In this document: positions 47,844 to 58,022 of the stretch, piece by piece
Numbering within the stretch: the stretch's first letter is position 1
Layout: every line of letters starts with the position of its first letter
Source: an uncultured Pelagibacteraceae bacterium
GTDB taxonomy: Bacteria > Pseudomonadota > Alphaproteobacteria > Pelagibacterales > Pelagibacteraceae
Assembly (NCBI GenBank): GCA_902599805.1
Contig: CACKGP010000004.1
Span: 23,542 to 87,541, forward strand
DNA: 64,000 nt
Direction of reading: 5' to 3'
Position numbers and translations under genes: made by a program
Notes under the pieces: model-generated
The model's database searches: none
What the model was told of the DNA's origin: nothing
Seen by the model: the letters and a program-made list of their open reading frames with translations, nothing else

Positions 47844-49760
47844 TTAATTAAAAAACTTTTCTAGCTTTACAGGTTTTTGACTAAGCATATATTTGTATAC
47901 ATTCATATTTTCTAATACTCTTTGAACATAATTTCTTGTTTCTTCAAATTTTATTAGTTCTATCCAATTAACATAATCGATTTTATTTTTGCTTGGATCA
48001 CCATTTAATCTTCGCCATTGTCTTACTCTTTTGGGTCCTGCGTTATAAGCGGCTATAGCAAACGGATATACCTCTGCATAATCATTTAATAGTGAATTAA
48101 AATAATAAGTTCCAAGATTAATGTTATATTCAGGATCAGAAGTTAATTTTCTTTTACTATAAGTCACATCCATCTGCTTTGCTACTAGCTTTGCCGTATA
48201 AGTCATTAATTGCATCATACCTTTTGCACCTGCATAACTATTTGCTTTTGGATCAAACTCACTTTCCTGTCTTGTAATTGCCAAAATTATTTCTTGTGAT
48301 GGCATTGATTTACCTTTAAGAACTCTTGGAGTATTTATGATTGGATAGTTAAATTTATTATAAAATCTTTTTTCATATGATGCTTTTTTAGATACTTGAA
48401 TGGAATAGTCGTATCTACCAACATTTGTTGCAAGTTTTGCAGCAAGAACCTCACTTCCTTTTTCTATATTTAATTCAGCAAGATGTTTTATTATGTCTTT
48501 ACTGTATTTAGTTTTATTAAGCTCATATAAAAGAATTACGTGTTTAGTAAGTGGATTTTCATTAAATTCTTTTTCGAATTCCTTAGAGTACTTAGAGTCA
48601 TCTACTAATTCAAAATCTTCAAAAGGTTTGATTTTTTGAAAAGATAATTGACCATAATAAGTTGTTAAAAATTTTGAGCCTTCTTCATAAAATTTTGTAG
48701 CTAATTTTTCGTTTCCAATTTTTTCATATGTTTTACCAATCCAGTATGCTCCTCTAGCTAAACTAATTGGGTATCCTACATTCTCATAAAATTTTTTAAA
48801 ATGTTGAAGAGCTATATAAGGATCATTTAAAAAACTTAAAGATATCCATCCAGACATCCACTCTGCTTCAGCATACTCAGGTCCTTCACTCATAGAATGG
48901 TTTTTTGCAACCTCGTATGCCTCTTGATATCTTTTTTTATAAATTAAAGATCTTGATATTATAGATCTCTCTTTCCACCACAACTCAGGTTTTATCAAAG
49001 CTGTTTCATTATTAGGAATTTTATTTATGATTTCTAAAGATGAGTCTAACCTTCCTCTTCTTCTTCTCCATTTTAATCTGTCGTAATTTAACCCCATATC
49101 ATTTTTAAACCTGGCTGGAACATCAGCTATAGCTTTATCGACGCCGTAAGAACTGCTCATCACAATTTGTCTAGCATTATAAAGTGCTCTGTGATCCTGA
49201 GGTAAATATCTTAAAATTCTTTTTAAATCCCATCTTTTATACTCCCACGCCATATACTCAGCTCTTTTAATATGATCAGATGAATTTAAAATTTTTTTGT
49301 ATTTTTTATTAAGATATCTTAGATCTTTAGAGCTTAAAGATGCTGTAATCCAACCTTCCTTAATTAGTTCAGACCCTTCAGAAATGTTCCCTTTTAATAT
49401 GTATGCTTCTCCCAATTTAATTTTACCAAATCCACTAAGTGGAGGATTTGAGACAAACCAACCAATAACTGTATTAGGACTAGTGGTTTTTAAATTTATT
49501 TTATGTTCAGCAAGATATTTTAACCTATTTATTCTTGGATAGTTTGGGTTCTTATCAATAAAGTTTATATATTCATCAAAACTTGACTTATTAGTTTTTT
49601 CTTTAAGGTAAATCCAAGTTACTAAATTTCTAAAATCTTTATTTTTAACTCTTTTAGTAAGATTAAATGCCGTGCTCCATTTTTTTTGAGTTATATTATC
49701 AAATATTTGTTTTGCATAATCATAATCTTTTTTTTGATAAAATATTTGAACTTTCTGCAA
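47844..49760 (-). CDS. slt: Soluble lytic murein transglycosylase, C-terminal portion (frameshifted relative to 49720..50166)
   Basis: AITRQESEFDPKANSYAGAKGMMQLMTYTAK, NLGTYYFNSLLNDY, AAYNAGPKRVRQWR; no signal peptide in this ORF. Confidence 0.92.
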   Translation of the reverse strand: MQKVQIFYQKKDYDYAKQIFDNITQKKWSTAFNLTKRVKNKDFRNLVTWIYLKEKTNKSSFDEYINFIDKNPNYPRINRLKYLAEHKINLKTTSPNTVIGWFVSNPPLSGFGKIKLGEAYILKGNISEGSELIKEGWITASLSSKDLRYLNKKYKKILNSSDHIKRAEYMAWEYKRWDLKRILRYLPQDHRALYNARQIVMSSSYGVDKAIADVPARFKNDMGLNYDRLKWRRRRGRLDSSLEIINKIPNNETALIKPELWWKERSIISRSLIYKKRYQEAYEVAKNHSMSEGPEYAEAEWMSGWISLSFLNDPYIALQHFKKFYENVGYPISLARGAYWIGKTYEKIGNEKLATKFYEEGSKFLTTYYGQLSFQKIKPFEDFELVDDSKYSKEFEKEFNENPLTKHVILLYELNKTKYSKDIIKHLAELNIEKGSEVLAAKLATNVGRYDYSIQVSKKASYEKRFYNKFNYPIINTPRVLKGKSMPSQEIILAITRQESEFDPKANSYAGAKGMMQLMTYTAKLVAKQMDVTYSKRKLTSDPEYNINLGTYYFNSLLNDYAEVYPFAIAAYNAGPKRVRQWRRLNGDPSKNKIDYVNWIELIKFEETRNYVQRVLENMNVYKYMLSQKPVKLEKFFN

Positions 49761-50166
49761 CTTTTGTAATTTTCTTTTGATATGTTACAGGTTTTTTTGC
49801 TGGTAAAATAAATTCATTACTTACTGTCTTGGAAATTATTTTTTCTTTTTGTATTAAATTAATTTTTTCGCTTTCTTTGCTTTTTATTGGTGTTTCAATA
49901 TTTTTAATTCCTTGTTTAGCTAACTTTTTTTTGTTATCGGCTACTTGAGGCTTTTCTTTTGGTAATAATTGTTTCTTAACTGAGATTTTATTTATTTTAA
50001 TATTTGGTTTTTTTTTAGGCAATATTACACTTATCTTTTTTTCATTTTTAACTGCCGATAATGTGGGTTTAGATTTTGGAAGAAGTTTTAAATTAGTATC
50101 AGATAGAGCAGGTAAGTATGATAAACTGAAGAATAAAAAAACTAGACTAATCAAATGTTTAAGCAT
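49720..50166 (-). CDS. N-terminal signal peptide and linker of the lytic transglycosylase, in a different frame
   Basis: MLKHLISLVFLFFSLSYLPALS signal peptide followed by repeated PK(K/S)KP linker motifs; ends NILSKKRL*, while the downstream frame reads QKKDYDYAK across the same A8 tract. Confidence 0.8.
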   Translation of the reverse strand: MLKHLISLVFLFFSLSYLPALSDTNLKLLPKSKPTLSAVKNEKKISVILPKKKPNIKINKISVKKQLLPKEKPQVADNKKKLAKQGIKNIETPIKSKESEKINLIQKEKIISKTVSNEFILPAKKPVTYQKKITKVAESSNILSKKRL

Positions 50167-50205
50167 AAAGTTACGAGAATTTAGTTTAATACTATATAAA
50201 TAAAT

Positions 50206-51090
50206 ATGTTTAAAGGTTCAATCGTAGCTTTAATAACACCATTTAAAAACAATGTTTTAGACCAAGATAAATACGCGTCTTTAATACATCATCATATAAA
50301 AAATGGAACAAATGGAGTTGTTCCAGCCGGTACAACTGGCGAGTCGCCTACACTAAATCATCATGAGCACAAAAAAGTTATCGAAATAGCAGTTAAAGAA
50401 ACCAATGGTAAAATTCCTGTTATTGCAGGAACAGGATCCAACTCAACAACTGAAGCAATAGAGCTTTCTATACACGCTGAGAAAACAGGAGCAAACGCTC
50501 TTTTAATTGTAACACCATATTATAATAAACCAACACAAGAAGGTTTATATCAACACTATAAGGCTATTAATGACAAAGTTGGAATTCCAATAATTATTTA
50601 CAATATTCCTCCAAGATCAGTTGTAGACATGTCTGTCGATACAATGGCAAGACTCTTTGAACTAAAAAATATAGCTGGTGTTAAAGATGCAACAGCTGAT
50701 TTAAATAGAGTTGACAAACAATTAAAAAAAATGGGACCTGAATTTATTCAGCTTTCTGGAGAAGATGGAACAGCTTTAGAATTTAATTTAAGAGGAGGTG
50801 TTGGATGTATAAGTGTGACAGCAAATGTTGCGCCTAAACTTTGTTCAGATTTTCAAAATGCTTCTTTGAGTAAAAATAATAGTAATTTGATTGCTAAGGC
50901 AAAAGAAATAAATGAAAAACTAATGCCATTACACAAATCTTTATTTATTGAAAGCAACCCTAGTCCTGTAAAATACGCAGCGAGCTTATTAAATTTATCT
51001 TCAGAGGAAGTTAGATTACCTTTAGTAAAAGTAACAGAAAAAACTAAGAAGGAAGTACAAAAAGCACTCAAAATCGCAGAACTTCTTTAA
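50206..51090 (+). CDS. dapA: 4-hydroxy-tetrahydrodipicolinate synthase
   Basis: [57 protein letters not shown]. Confidence 0.97.
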   Translation: MFKGSIVALITPFKNNVLDQDKYASLIHHHIKNGTNGVVPAGTTGESPTLNHHEHKKVIEIAVKETNGKIPVIAGTGSNSTTEAIELSIHAEKTGANALLIVTPYYNKPTQEGLYQHYKAINDKVGIPIIIYNIPPRSVVDMSVDTMARLFELKNIAGVKDATADLNRVDKQLKKMGPEFIQLSGEDGTALEFNLRGGVGCISVTANVAPKLCSDFQNASLSKNNSNLIAKAKEINEKLMPLHKSLFIESNPSPVKYAASLLNLSSEEVRLPLVKVTEKTKKEVQKALKIAELL

Positions 51091-51560
51091 TGAAAGTTAA
51101 GAAAAATACTGGAATTAAAATTGTTTGCAATAATAGAAAAGCAAGTTTTAACTATTTTTTTGAAGAATTTTTTGAAGCAGGTATAGTACTTAAAGGTTCA
51201 GAGGTAAAAGCATTAAGAGACGGGAAAGCAAATATTACAGATGCTTATGCAAATGATAACAACGGCGAAATTTATTTAATTAATTCACATATTCCTTTGT
51301 ATAAACAGTCAAGTTATAACAACCATAATCCTAGAGACATGAGAAAACTTTTACTCAATAAAAAAGAGATAAATAAAGTTATTGGTAAAATTAATAGGGA
51401 CGGCTTAACTATAGTTCCAACAAAATTATATTTCAAAAAAGGAAAAGCGAAAGTCGAGTTAGCAGTTGCCAAAGGAAAAAAACTTTATGATAAACGAAAT
51501 GTTAAAAAGAAAAAAAGTTGGGAAAGAGAACAAGCGAGGATATTAAGTAAGAATAAGTAA
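51090..51560 (+). CDS. smpB: SsrA-binding protein
   Basis: [38 protein letters not shown]. Confidence 0.97.
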   Translation: MKVKKNTGIKIVCNNRKASFNYFFEEFFEAGIVLKGSEVKALRDGKANITDAYANDNNGEIYLINSHIPLYKQSSYNNHNPRDMRKLLLNKKEINKVIGKINRDGLTIVPTKLYFKKGKAKVELAVAKGKKLYDKRNVKKKKSWEREQARILSKNK

Positions 51561-52090
51561 TGATTTTTTTAGGTATTGGTTCAAATTTACAATCAAGTTT
51601 TGGAAATAGATTTAAGAATATTAATCTAGCAATTTCACTAATTGAAAAAAATAATATCAAAGTTATTAAAAAGTCTAGTTTTTATGAGTCAACTTCATTT
51701 CCAAATCCAAAATATCCAAAATTCATAAATATTGTTATCGAAGTTAGCACATTATTAAAACCAATTGATTTAATGAAAATTTTACTAAAAATTGAACAGG
51801 ATCTAGAAAGAGAGAGAAAAAATAAAAATGATCCACGAACCTGTGACATCGATATTATTGATTATAAAAATGAGTCGATGAATTTAAAACTTGAAAAATT
51901 ACAATTAAAAATACCTCATGTATCTATGAAAGAAAGAGATTTTGTTTTATTGCCATTAAAGGAAATCTGCCCTTATTGGTCGCATCCTTTAACTGAAGAA
52001 CCAATTGATCATTTAATAAATAATTTAAAAGGTAAAAATAATAACATTACAAAGTTATCTCAAAGTGATATAATTAACTATGTTGAATAA
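51560..52090 (+). CDS. folK: 2-amino-4-hydroxy-6-hydroxymethyldihydropteridine pyrophosphokinase
   Basis: FLGIGSNLQSSFGNR, IEQDLERERKNKNDPRTCDIDIIDY. Confidence 0.93.
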   Translation: MIFLGIGSNLQSSFGNRFKNINLAISLIEKNNIKVIKKSSFYESTSFPNPKYPKFINIVIEVSTLLKPIDLMKILLKIEQDLERERKNKNDPRTCDIDIIDYKNESMNLKLEKLQLKIPHVSMKERDFVLLPLKEICPYWSHPLTEEPIDHLINNLKGKNNNITKLSQSDIINYVE

Positions 52091-53825
52091 TGAAGAGCTT
52101 ATTAAAAAAGTAAAATCATATAATAGATTTTTAAACCCTGAAGCCTTAAATAAAGCTTATACTTTTGCACTTGAGGCACATAAAAATCAGAAAAGAGACG
52201 AGGGTATTCCGTATATCAGCCATCCTGTTGCTGTTGCTAGTATATTAACGGAGTTAAAATTAGATAGCGCAACAATTGCAACTGGCTTACTCCACGATAC
52301 TGTTGAGGATACAAAAGCCACTTATGAAAGTGTAAAAAAAGAGTTTGGTAAAGAAGTAGCTGATTTAGTAGATGGTGTTACAAAAATTTCTGCTCTTGAA
52401 GAAAAGGCTGTGGAAAATTCTAAAGCTGAAAATTTAAGAAAACTAATTTTAGCTACATCAAAAGATATAAGAGTTTTGTTAGTAAAATTAGCAGACAGAT
52501 TACATAATATGAGAACAATAAATTATGTTCGAGATGATGATAAAAAAATTAGAAAAGCAAAAGAAACAATGGAAATTTATGCTCCATTAGCAGATCGTAT
52601 GGGCATGAATATAATAAGAGATGAACTTGAAGACTTATCCTTTTCTATCTTAAATCCTGATGCGCGGAACTTAATATTAGATAGGTTAACATTTATAAAA
52701 GATAGAAGAGAGGATATTATTAAAAACGTTTATGATGAGTTAAATAAACTTCTTTTACAAAATAATATTAAAGCTGAAATAACTGGTAGAGAAAAAACTC
52801 CTTTTTCAATTTGGAGAAAAATGCATTCTAAAAGAGTTTCTTTAGAACAATTAACAGATATCGTTGGTTTTAGAGTAATAGTAAAAAATATAAATGACTG
52901 CTACATAACTTTAGGTGTTTTTCACAATGAATATTCAGCGATACCTGGTAAATTTAAAGATTACATATCGACGCCTAAAATAAATCAATACAAGTCAATT
53001 CATACCTCGGTAATTGGTCCAATGAAAAAAAGAATAGAAATACAAATTAGAACAAAACCAATGCATGAATTTGCAGAAAGAGGTATAGCTTCTCATTGGA
53101 GATACAAGTCATCTGAAAAATTTTCTGAAATATCCTGGAAGGAATATGATTGGTTGAGAGACTTAGTTGAAATAATAGAAACAGGTGGTAGTCCAGAACA
53201 TTACTTTGAATTTACCAAGTTACAAATGTTTCAAGATAACGTTTTTTGTTTTACACCGAAAGGTGCTGTTATAAAATTACCTAAAGATGCTACCCCAATA
53301 GATTTTGCATACGCAGTTCATACTAATATAGGAGATACAGCCGTAAGCTGCGAAATTAATGGAAAAGAATCTCCATTACAGGCATCACTTAAAAATGGTG
53401 ATATGATAAAAATTATTACTTCAAAAAAAGTTTCTCCATCTTTGCACTGGTTATCTTCAAGCAAAACTGGGAAAGCTAGAGCATCTATTAGAAAACATTG
53501 GCAAGGTAGATTTCTTGATAAAGAGGCCAAATCGAAGGAGTATAGTTCAACTTTATCTATCGACCTACCCCACAAGCCGGGTATCTTGGGTAAGGTGAGT
53601 ACTTTAATTGGTGTAAATAATGCAAATATTATAAATATTGAATTAACAAATAGAGGTGAAGAATACTTAACATTTCTATTTGATATTCAAATAAAAGATT
53701 TAAAAGACTTTACAAACTTAATAAGTCAACTAAAACAAGAAAAACTTAAATTTAAAGTAATACGTCATAAAAAGAAAAAGTATGCTTTCATTCAAAGAGT
53801 CCTTGAAAATTTTAAAAGAAACTAA
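52080..53825 (+). CDS. RelA/SpoT family (p)ppGpp synthetase/hydrolase
   Basis: ISHPVAVASILTELKLD, TGLLHDTVEDTKATYESVK, IEIQIRTKPMHEFAERGIASHWRYK, TGS domain, ACT domain. Confidence 0.96.
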   Translation: MLNNEELIKKVKSYNRFLNPEALNKAYTFALEAHKNQKRDEGIPYISHPVAVASILTELKLDSATIATGLLHDTVEDTKATYESVKKEFGKEVADLVDGVTKISALEEKAVENSKAENLRKLILATSKDIRVLLVKLADRLHNMRTINYVRDDDKKIRKAKETMEIYAPLADRMGMNIIRDELEDLSFSILNPDARNLILDRLTFIKDRREDIIKNVYDELNKLLLQNNIKAEITGREKTPFSIWRKMHSKRVSLEQLTDIVGFRVIVKNINDCYITLGVFHNEYSAIPGKFKDYISTPKINQYKSIHTSVIGPMKKRIEIQIRTKPMHEFAERGIASHWRYKSSEKFSEISWKEYDWLRDLVEIIETGGSPEHYFEFTKLQMFQDNVFCFTPKGAVIKLPKDATPIDFAYAVHTNIGDTAVSCEINGKESPLQASLKNGDMIKIITSKKVSPSLHWLSSSKTGKARASIRKHWQGRFLDKEAKSKEYSSTLSIDLPHKPGILGKVSTLIGVNNANIINIELTNRGEEYLTFLFDIQIKDLKDFTNLISQLKQEKLKFKVIRHKKKKYAFIQRVLENFKRN

Positions 53826-54363
53826 AGCTCTAATTGAAGGGCATTTTATTCTTTCATCAGGACTTCATAGTGATAAATATGTGCAATGCGCAAAATTATT
53901 AAGCAAACCAGACAAATCTAAAGAATTTTGTATTTCTTTATCAGAAAAGATAAAAGAAAATTTTCAAAATTTTAATTTAATTCTTTCCCCTGCAATAGGA
54001 GGAATTATTATTGGTTACGAAATTGGAAGAATTTTAAATACTGAAACAATCTTTGTTGAAAGAGTGAATAACAATTTTCAAATAAGAAGAGGTTTCGAAA
54101 TAAATAGAAATCATAAAATATTAGTTGTAGAGGACGTTATTACTACCGGCAAATCAAGTTTAGAGTGCTCATCCTTAGCTGAAAAATGTGGAGCCGAGGT
54201 TATTGGTTTTGCAAGTTTAATAGATAGAACAGGTGGAAAGAGTGAAATTAATAAAAAAATAGTTTCTCAAATAAAACTAGATATATCAACTTTTACAGCA
54301 GATAATATTCCTGAGAATTTAAAAAAATTAAAGGCCATAAAGCCTGGAAGTAGAAATCTTTAA
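53782..54363 (+). CDS. pyrE: Orotate phosphoribosyltransferase
   Basis: [49 protein letters not shown]. Confidence 0.95.
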   Translation: MLSFKESLKILKETKALIEGHFILSSGLHSDKYVQCAKLLSKPDKSKEFCISLSEKIKENFQNFNLILSPAIGGIIIGYEIGRILNTETIFVERVNNNFQIRRGFEINRNHKILVVEDVITTGKSSLECSSLAEKCGAEVIGFASLIDRTGGKSEINKKIVSQIKLDISTFTADNIPENLKKLKAIKPGSRNL

Positions 54364-55086
54364 TGTCAAAAGTAAAACTAGGCGTGAATATAGATCACGT
54401 TGCTACTGTAAGAAACGCTAGAGGTGAAATTTACCCTAGTCCGTTAAGAGCAGCACTAATAGCTCAAAAATATGGGGCAGATTCTATAACGATACATTTA
54501 AGAGAGGACAGAAGACACATAAAAGATAAAGATTTTTTAGAAATTAATAAAAAGTTAAAAATACCTTTAAATTTAGAATTAGCGCCAACAAAAGAAATGT
54601 TAAAAATTTCATTAAAACATAAACCTAATTATATTTGCATAGTTCCCGAAAAAAGATCAGAAATCACTACAGAAGGGGGGGTTAAATTTAAAAAAAAATA
54701 AAAAATTAATAAGAGACTTTTTAAAGAAATTTAGGGCAAAAAAAATTAGAACTAGTTTATTTATTGAGCCAAATATTTCAGATATTAAAGTTGCTAAAGA
54801 AATTAATGCAAATTGTGTTGAAATTCATACAGGTAAATTCTGTAATTTATTGAATAAAAAAAAAAGCACCTCTAATGAATTTAATAGACTCAAAAGAGCT
54901 GTTAATTATGCAAATATTATTGGGTTAGATGTTCATGCTGGCCATGGTATAACATTTGAGTCAGCAAAAATATTATCAAAAATTAAAGGCATTAAAGAAT
55001 ATAACATTGGCCATTTCTTAATCGGAGAGTCAATTTTTTTAGGACTGAAAAAGACAATTAAAAAGTTTAAAAATATTATTAATTAA
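54363..55086 (+). CDS. pdxJ: Pyridoxine 5'-phosphate synthase, apparently interrupted by a +1 frameshift at G7 (54675-54681)
   Basis: [28 protein letters not shown]...; first frame stops at 54701, but removing one G gives [20 protein letters not shown]... continuing to [17 protein letters not shown]...[15 protein letters not shown]. Confidence 0.92.
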
Positions 55087-56810
55087 TGAATCTATTTAAA
55101 AAATACGCCAAAGATATTAAGCATATTATACTCAAAAATAAAAATTCTTTAAATATAAATAATATTTCAAATATTGATAATATCATTGTTGAAAGTCCAC
55201 CTGAACAATTTGATTATGATTTATCTTCAAACGTCGCTATGGTGTTGAGTAAAATAAATAATGAAAATCCAAGGAATTTAGCTGAAAAATTAAAAACTAT
55301 TTTAATTAATAATATTAATGATTTTGCAAAAATTGATATTGCTGGACCCGGTTTCTTAAATTTTAAATTTAATAAAAAAGCATGGGTTTTGATAATTAAT
55401 TCAATCCTAAAGTCAAAAAGTAAATATGGATCAAATAAAATTAAAAAAAAATATAATGTCGAATTTGTATCTGCAAATCCAACGGGTCCAATGCACGTTG
55501 GTCATTGTAGAGGCGCTGTATTTGGAGATGTTATTAGTAATCTTCTAAAATTTAATGGAGCCAAAGTTACAAAAGAATTTTATATAAATGACTATGGTAA
55601 GCAGATAGAAAATTTTACTAAATCAGTTTTTTTAAGAATGAGAGAGATTAAGTTTAAAGAAAATTTTCCCAACGATAAAGATCTTTATCACGGCAATTAT
55701 ATTATCGATATAGCAAAAATGTTATTTAAAAACTCAAAAAAAATAAATTTAAACAGATATGAAGATAGTTTTGACACAATAAAAAATAAATCCCTTGATC
55801 AATCATTAAAATTAATTAAATCAGATTTAAAGTTATTGGGTATAAAACACGACGTTTTCTTTTCCGAGTCTAATATGATCAAAAAAAAATATGTAGATAA
55901 AATTATAAATGTATTAAAAAAAAATAATCATGTTACAGATGGATATTTAAGTCCACCCAAGGGGGAGGAAACAAAAACTTGGAAAAAGACTAAAAGATTA
56001 ATATTTAAATCATCGAACTTTGGTGATGACTCTGATAGAGCTCTCCAAAAAAATGACGGATCGTGGACTTATTTTGCAAACGATATTGGATATCACTTTA
56101 AAAAGGTTTCTAAAAAATATGATAAATTAATAAATGTTTTGGGAGCAGATCATATTGGTTATATAAAAAGAATTTCAGCAGCAGTAACAGCTATTTCAAA
56201 CAATAAAATCAGTTTGACCTGCAAAGTTTGTCAGCTAGTTAAATTTATCAAAAATGGGCAGCCTTTTAAAATGTCAAAAAGATCAGGTGATTTTTTTCCA
56301 TTAAGCAAACTACTATCTGAAGTTAATAAAGACGCCATTAGATTTATGATGTTGTATAGGAGTAACGATGTAGAAATAGAATTTGATTTTAATAAAATTT
56401 TAGAAAAAAATAAAGATAATCCTGTTTTTTATGTTCAGTATTGTTACGCAAGAATTAATTCTATTTTTAATACGTTAAATATAAATCCAAATAAAAAAAT
56501 AAATTATAATTTTAATGAATTTAAATTAAATACATTTGAAGAAAAATTATTAAGAAAAATTATTGAGTGGCCAAAAATTGTTGACATTTCTTCGGATAAA
56601 TTAGAACCACATAGAATCACATTTTATCTCTATCAACTTTCAACAATTTTTCATTCATACTGGAGCAAAGGAAATGAAGATAAAAATTTAAAATTTATAA
56701 ATAATGGAAAAATAAACAATCTATTCACTTTAAAACTTTTTCAACTTATTTATATTATTTTAGAAAATGGAATGTTTATTTTAGGAGTTTCATTGCCAAA
56801 AAAAATGTAA
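55086..56810 (+). CDS. argS: Arginyl-tRNA synthetase
   Basis: VEFVSANPTGPMHVGHCRGAVFGDVISN, KMSKRSGDFFPLS. Confidence 0.97.
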   Translation: MNLFKKYAKDIKHIILKNKNSLNINNISNIDNIIVESPPEQFDYDLSSNVAMVLSKINNENPRNLAEKLKTILINNINDFAKIDIAGPGFLNFKFNKKAWVLIINSILKSKSKYGSNKIKKKYNVEFVSANPTGPMHVGHCRGAVFGDVISNLLKFNGAKVTKEFYINDYGKQIENFTKSVFLRMREIKFKENFPNDKDLYHGNYIIDIAKMLFKNSKKINLNRYEDSFDTIKNKSLDQSLKLIKSDLKLLGIKHDVFFSESNMIKKKYVDKIINVLKKNNHVTDGYLSPPKGEETKTWKKTKRLIFKSSNFGDDSDRALQKNDGSWTYFANDIGYHFKKVSKKYDKLINVLGADHIGYIKRISAAVTAISNNKISLTCKVCQLVKFIKNGQPFKMSKRSGDFFPLSKLLSEVNKDAIRFMMLYRSNDVEIEFDFNKILEKNKDNPVFYVQYCYARINSIFNTLNINPNKKINYNFNEFKLNTFEEKLLRKIIEWPKIVDISSDKLEPHRITFYLYQLSTIFHSYWSKGNEDKNLKFINNGKINNLFTLKLFQLIYIILENGMFILGVSLPKKM

Positions 56811-57073
56811 TGTTTAAAAAGATTAAAACTACAACACATTTAATATTTATTATTTTATTTATCAGTTATGCAATTGTGACTTATTTTTCTAATGAAACAC
56901 AAATAAAAATAAATAAAAATAGAGCTGTATATTCAAAGAAATTTAATAGTGTTATATCTGGTTTGTCTTTACTAAAGAGTGATACAGATAATGTAATTAA
57001 ATATAATATTAAAAACTCTGAAGAAAACAAAATTAAAAAAAGGTACTTCTGGAATTTGCTAAAAGATGAATAG
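56810..57073 (+). CDS. Small hypothetical protein with N-terminal TM
   Basis: 87 aa, HLIFIILFISYAIVTYF; overlaps argS stop and nagZ start. Confidence 0.6.
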   Translation: MFKKIKTTTHLIFIILFISYAIVTYFSNETQIKINKNRAVYSKKFNSVISGLSLLKSDTDNVIKYNIKNSEENKIKKRYFWNLLKDE

Positions 57074-58013
57074 AAAAGCAGCAATCATAAGCATACGGGG
57101 TTCTAAACTAACAGCATCTGAGATTAAACTTTTAAAAAAAGAGAAACCATGGGGAATAATTTTATTTAAAAGAAACATAATCACTTTTAAACAAACTAAA
57201 AATTTGACACAAAAGATACGTAGTTGCATGAAAGACCCTTTTTATCCAATATTAATTGATGAGGAGGGTGGAAAAGTTTCACGATTATCCGGGCTCTTTA
57301 GTACAAAAGAATTTTCTCAGTATTTTTTTGGTCATTTATACGAAAAAAATAATAAAAATGGAAAGTTAATTTATAAATATTATTTAGAAACTATTTGTAA
57401 TATTTTAAATGATCTTGGCATTAACATTAATACTATTCCAGTTATGGATTTATTACAAAATTCTACTCATCAGGTGATTAAAAGTCGTGCGTATTCCTAT
57501 CAAACTAAAACTATTAAGACTTTAGGTAAATTTTGTATATCCTTTTTAAAAAAGAAAAAAATAGCTTCTGTAAGCAAACATGTCCCTGGCCATGGTTGCT
57601 CTAATAGCGATAGTCATTTAAATCTTCCAATAGTTAATAAAAAAAAGTCAAAATTATATAAAGAAGACTTTTCATTGTTTAAAAACCTATCTTCAAATTT
57701 TATGATGACTGCACATATTTTATATAAAAATGTTGATTCTAAAAACCTAGCTACCTTTTCTAACAATATTATTAATCAAATTATTAGAAAAAAATTAAAT
57801 TTTAAGGGAATTTTAATATCAGACGATATTTCAATGAAAGCTTTAAGCAAAAATTTATCTGTAAATGCTGACAAAGCACTCAATGCAGGTTGCAATCTAG
57901 TCCTATATTGTGGAGGAAATATTAAAGAGTCATCCAAATTGCTTAAGAATTTAAGAACTATTGATGAGTTTACACGAAAAAAAACTTATCAATTCTACAA
58001 TTTTTTAAGATAA
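57066..58013 (+). CDS. nagZ: Beta-N-acetylhexosaminidase (GH3)
   Basis: PWGIILFKRN, IDEEGGKVSRLSG, SVSKHVPGHGCSNSDSHLNLP, LISDDISMKAL. Confidence 0.94.
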   Translation: MNRKAAIISIRGSKLTASEIKLLKKEKPWGIILFKRNIITFKQTKNLTQKIRSCMKDPFYPILIDEEGGKVSRLSGLFSTKEFSQYFFGHLYEKNNKNGKLIYKYYLETICNILNDLGININTIPVMDLLQNSTHQVIKSRAYSYQTKTIKTLGKFCISFLKKKKIASVSKHVPGHGCSNSDSHLNLPIVNKKKSKLYKEDFSLFKNLSSNFMMTAHILYKNVDSKNLATFSNNIINQIIRKKLNFKGILISDDISMKALSKNLSVNADKALNAGCNLVLYCGGNIKESSKLLKNLRTIDEFTRKKTYQFYNFLR

Positions 58014-58022
58014 TATTTATAA

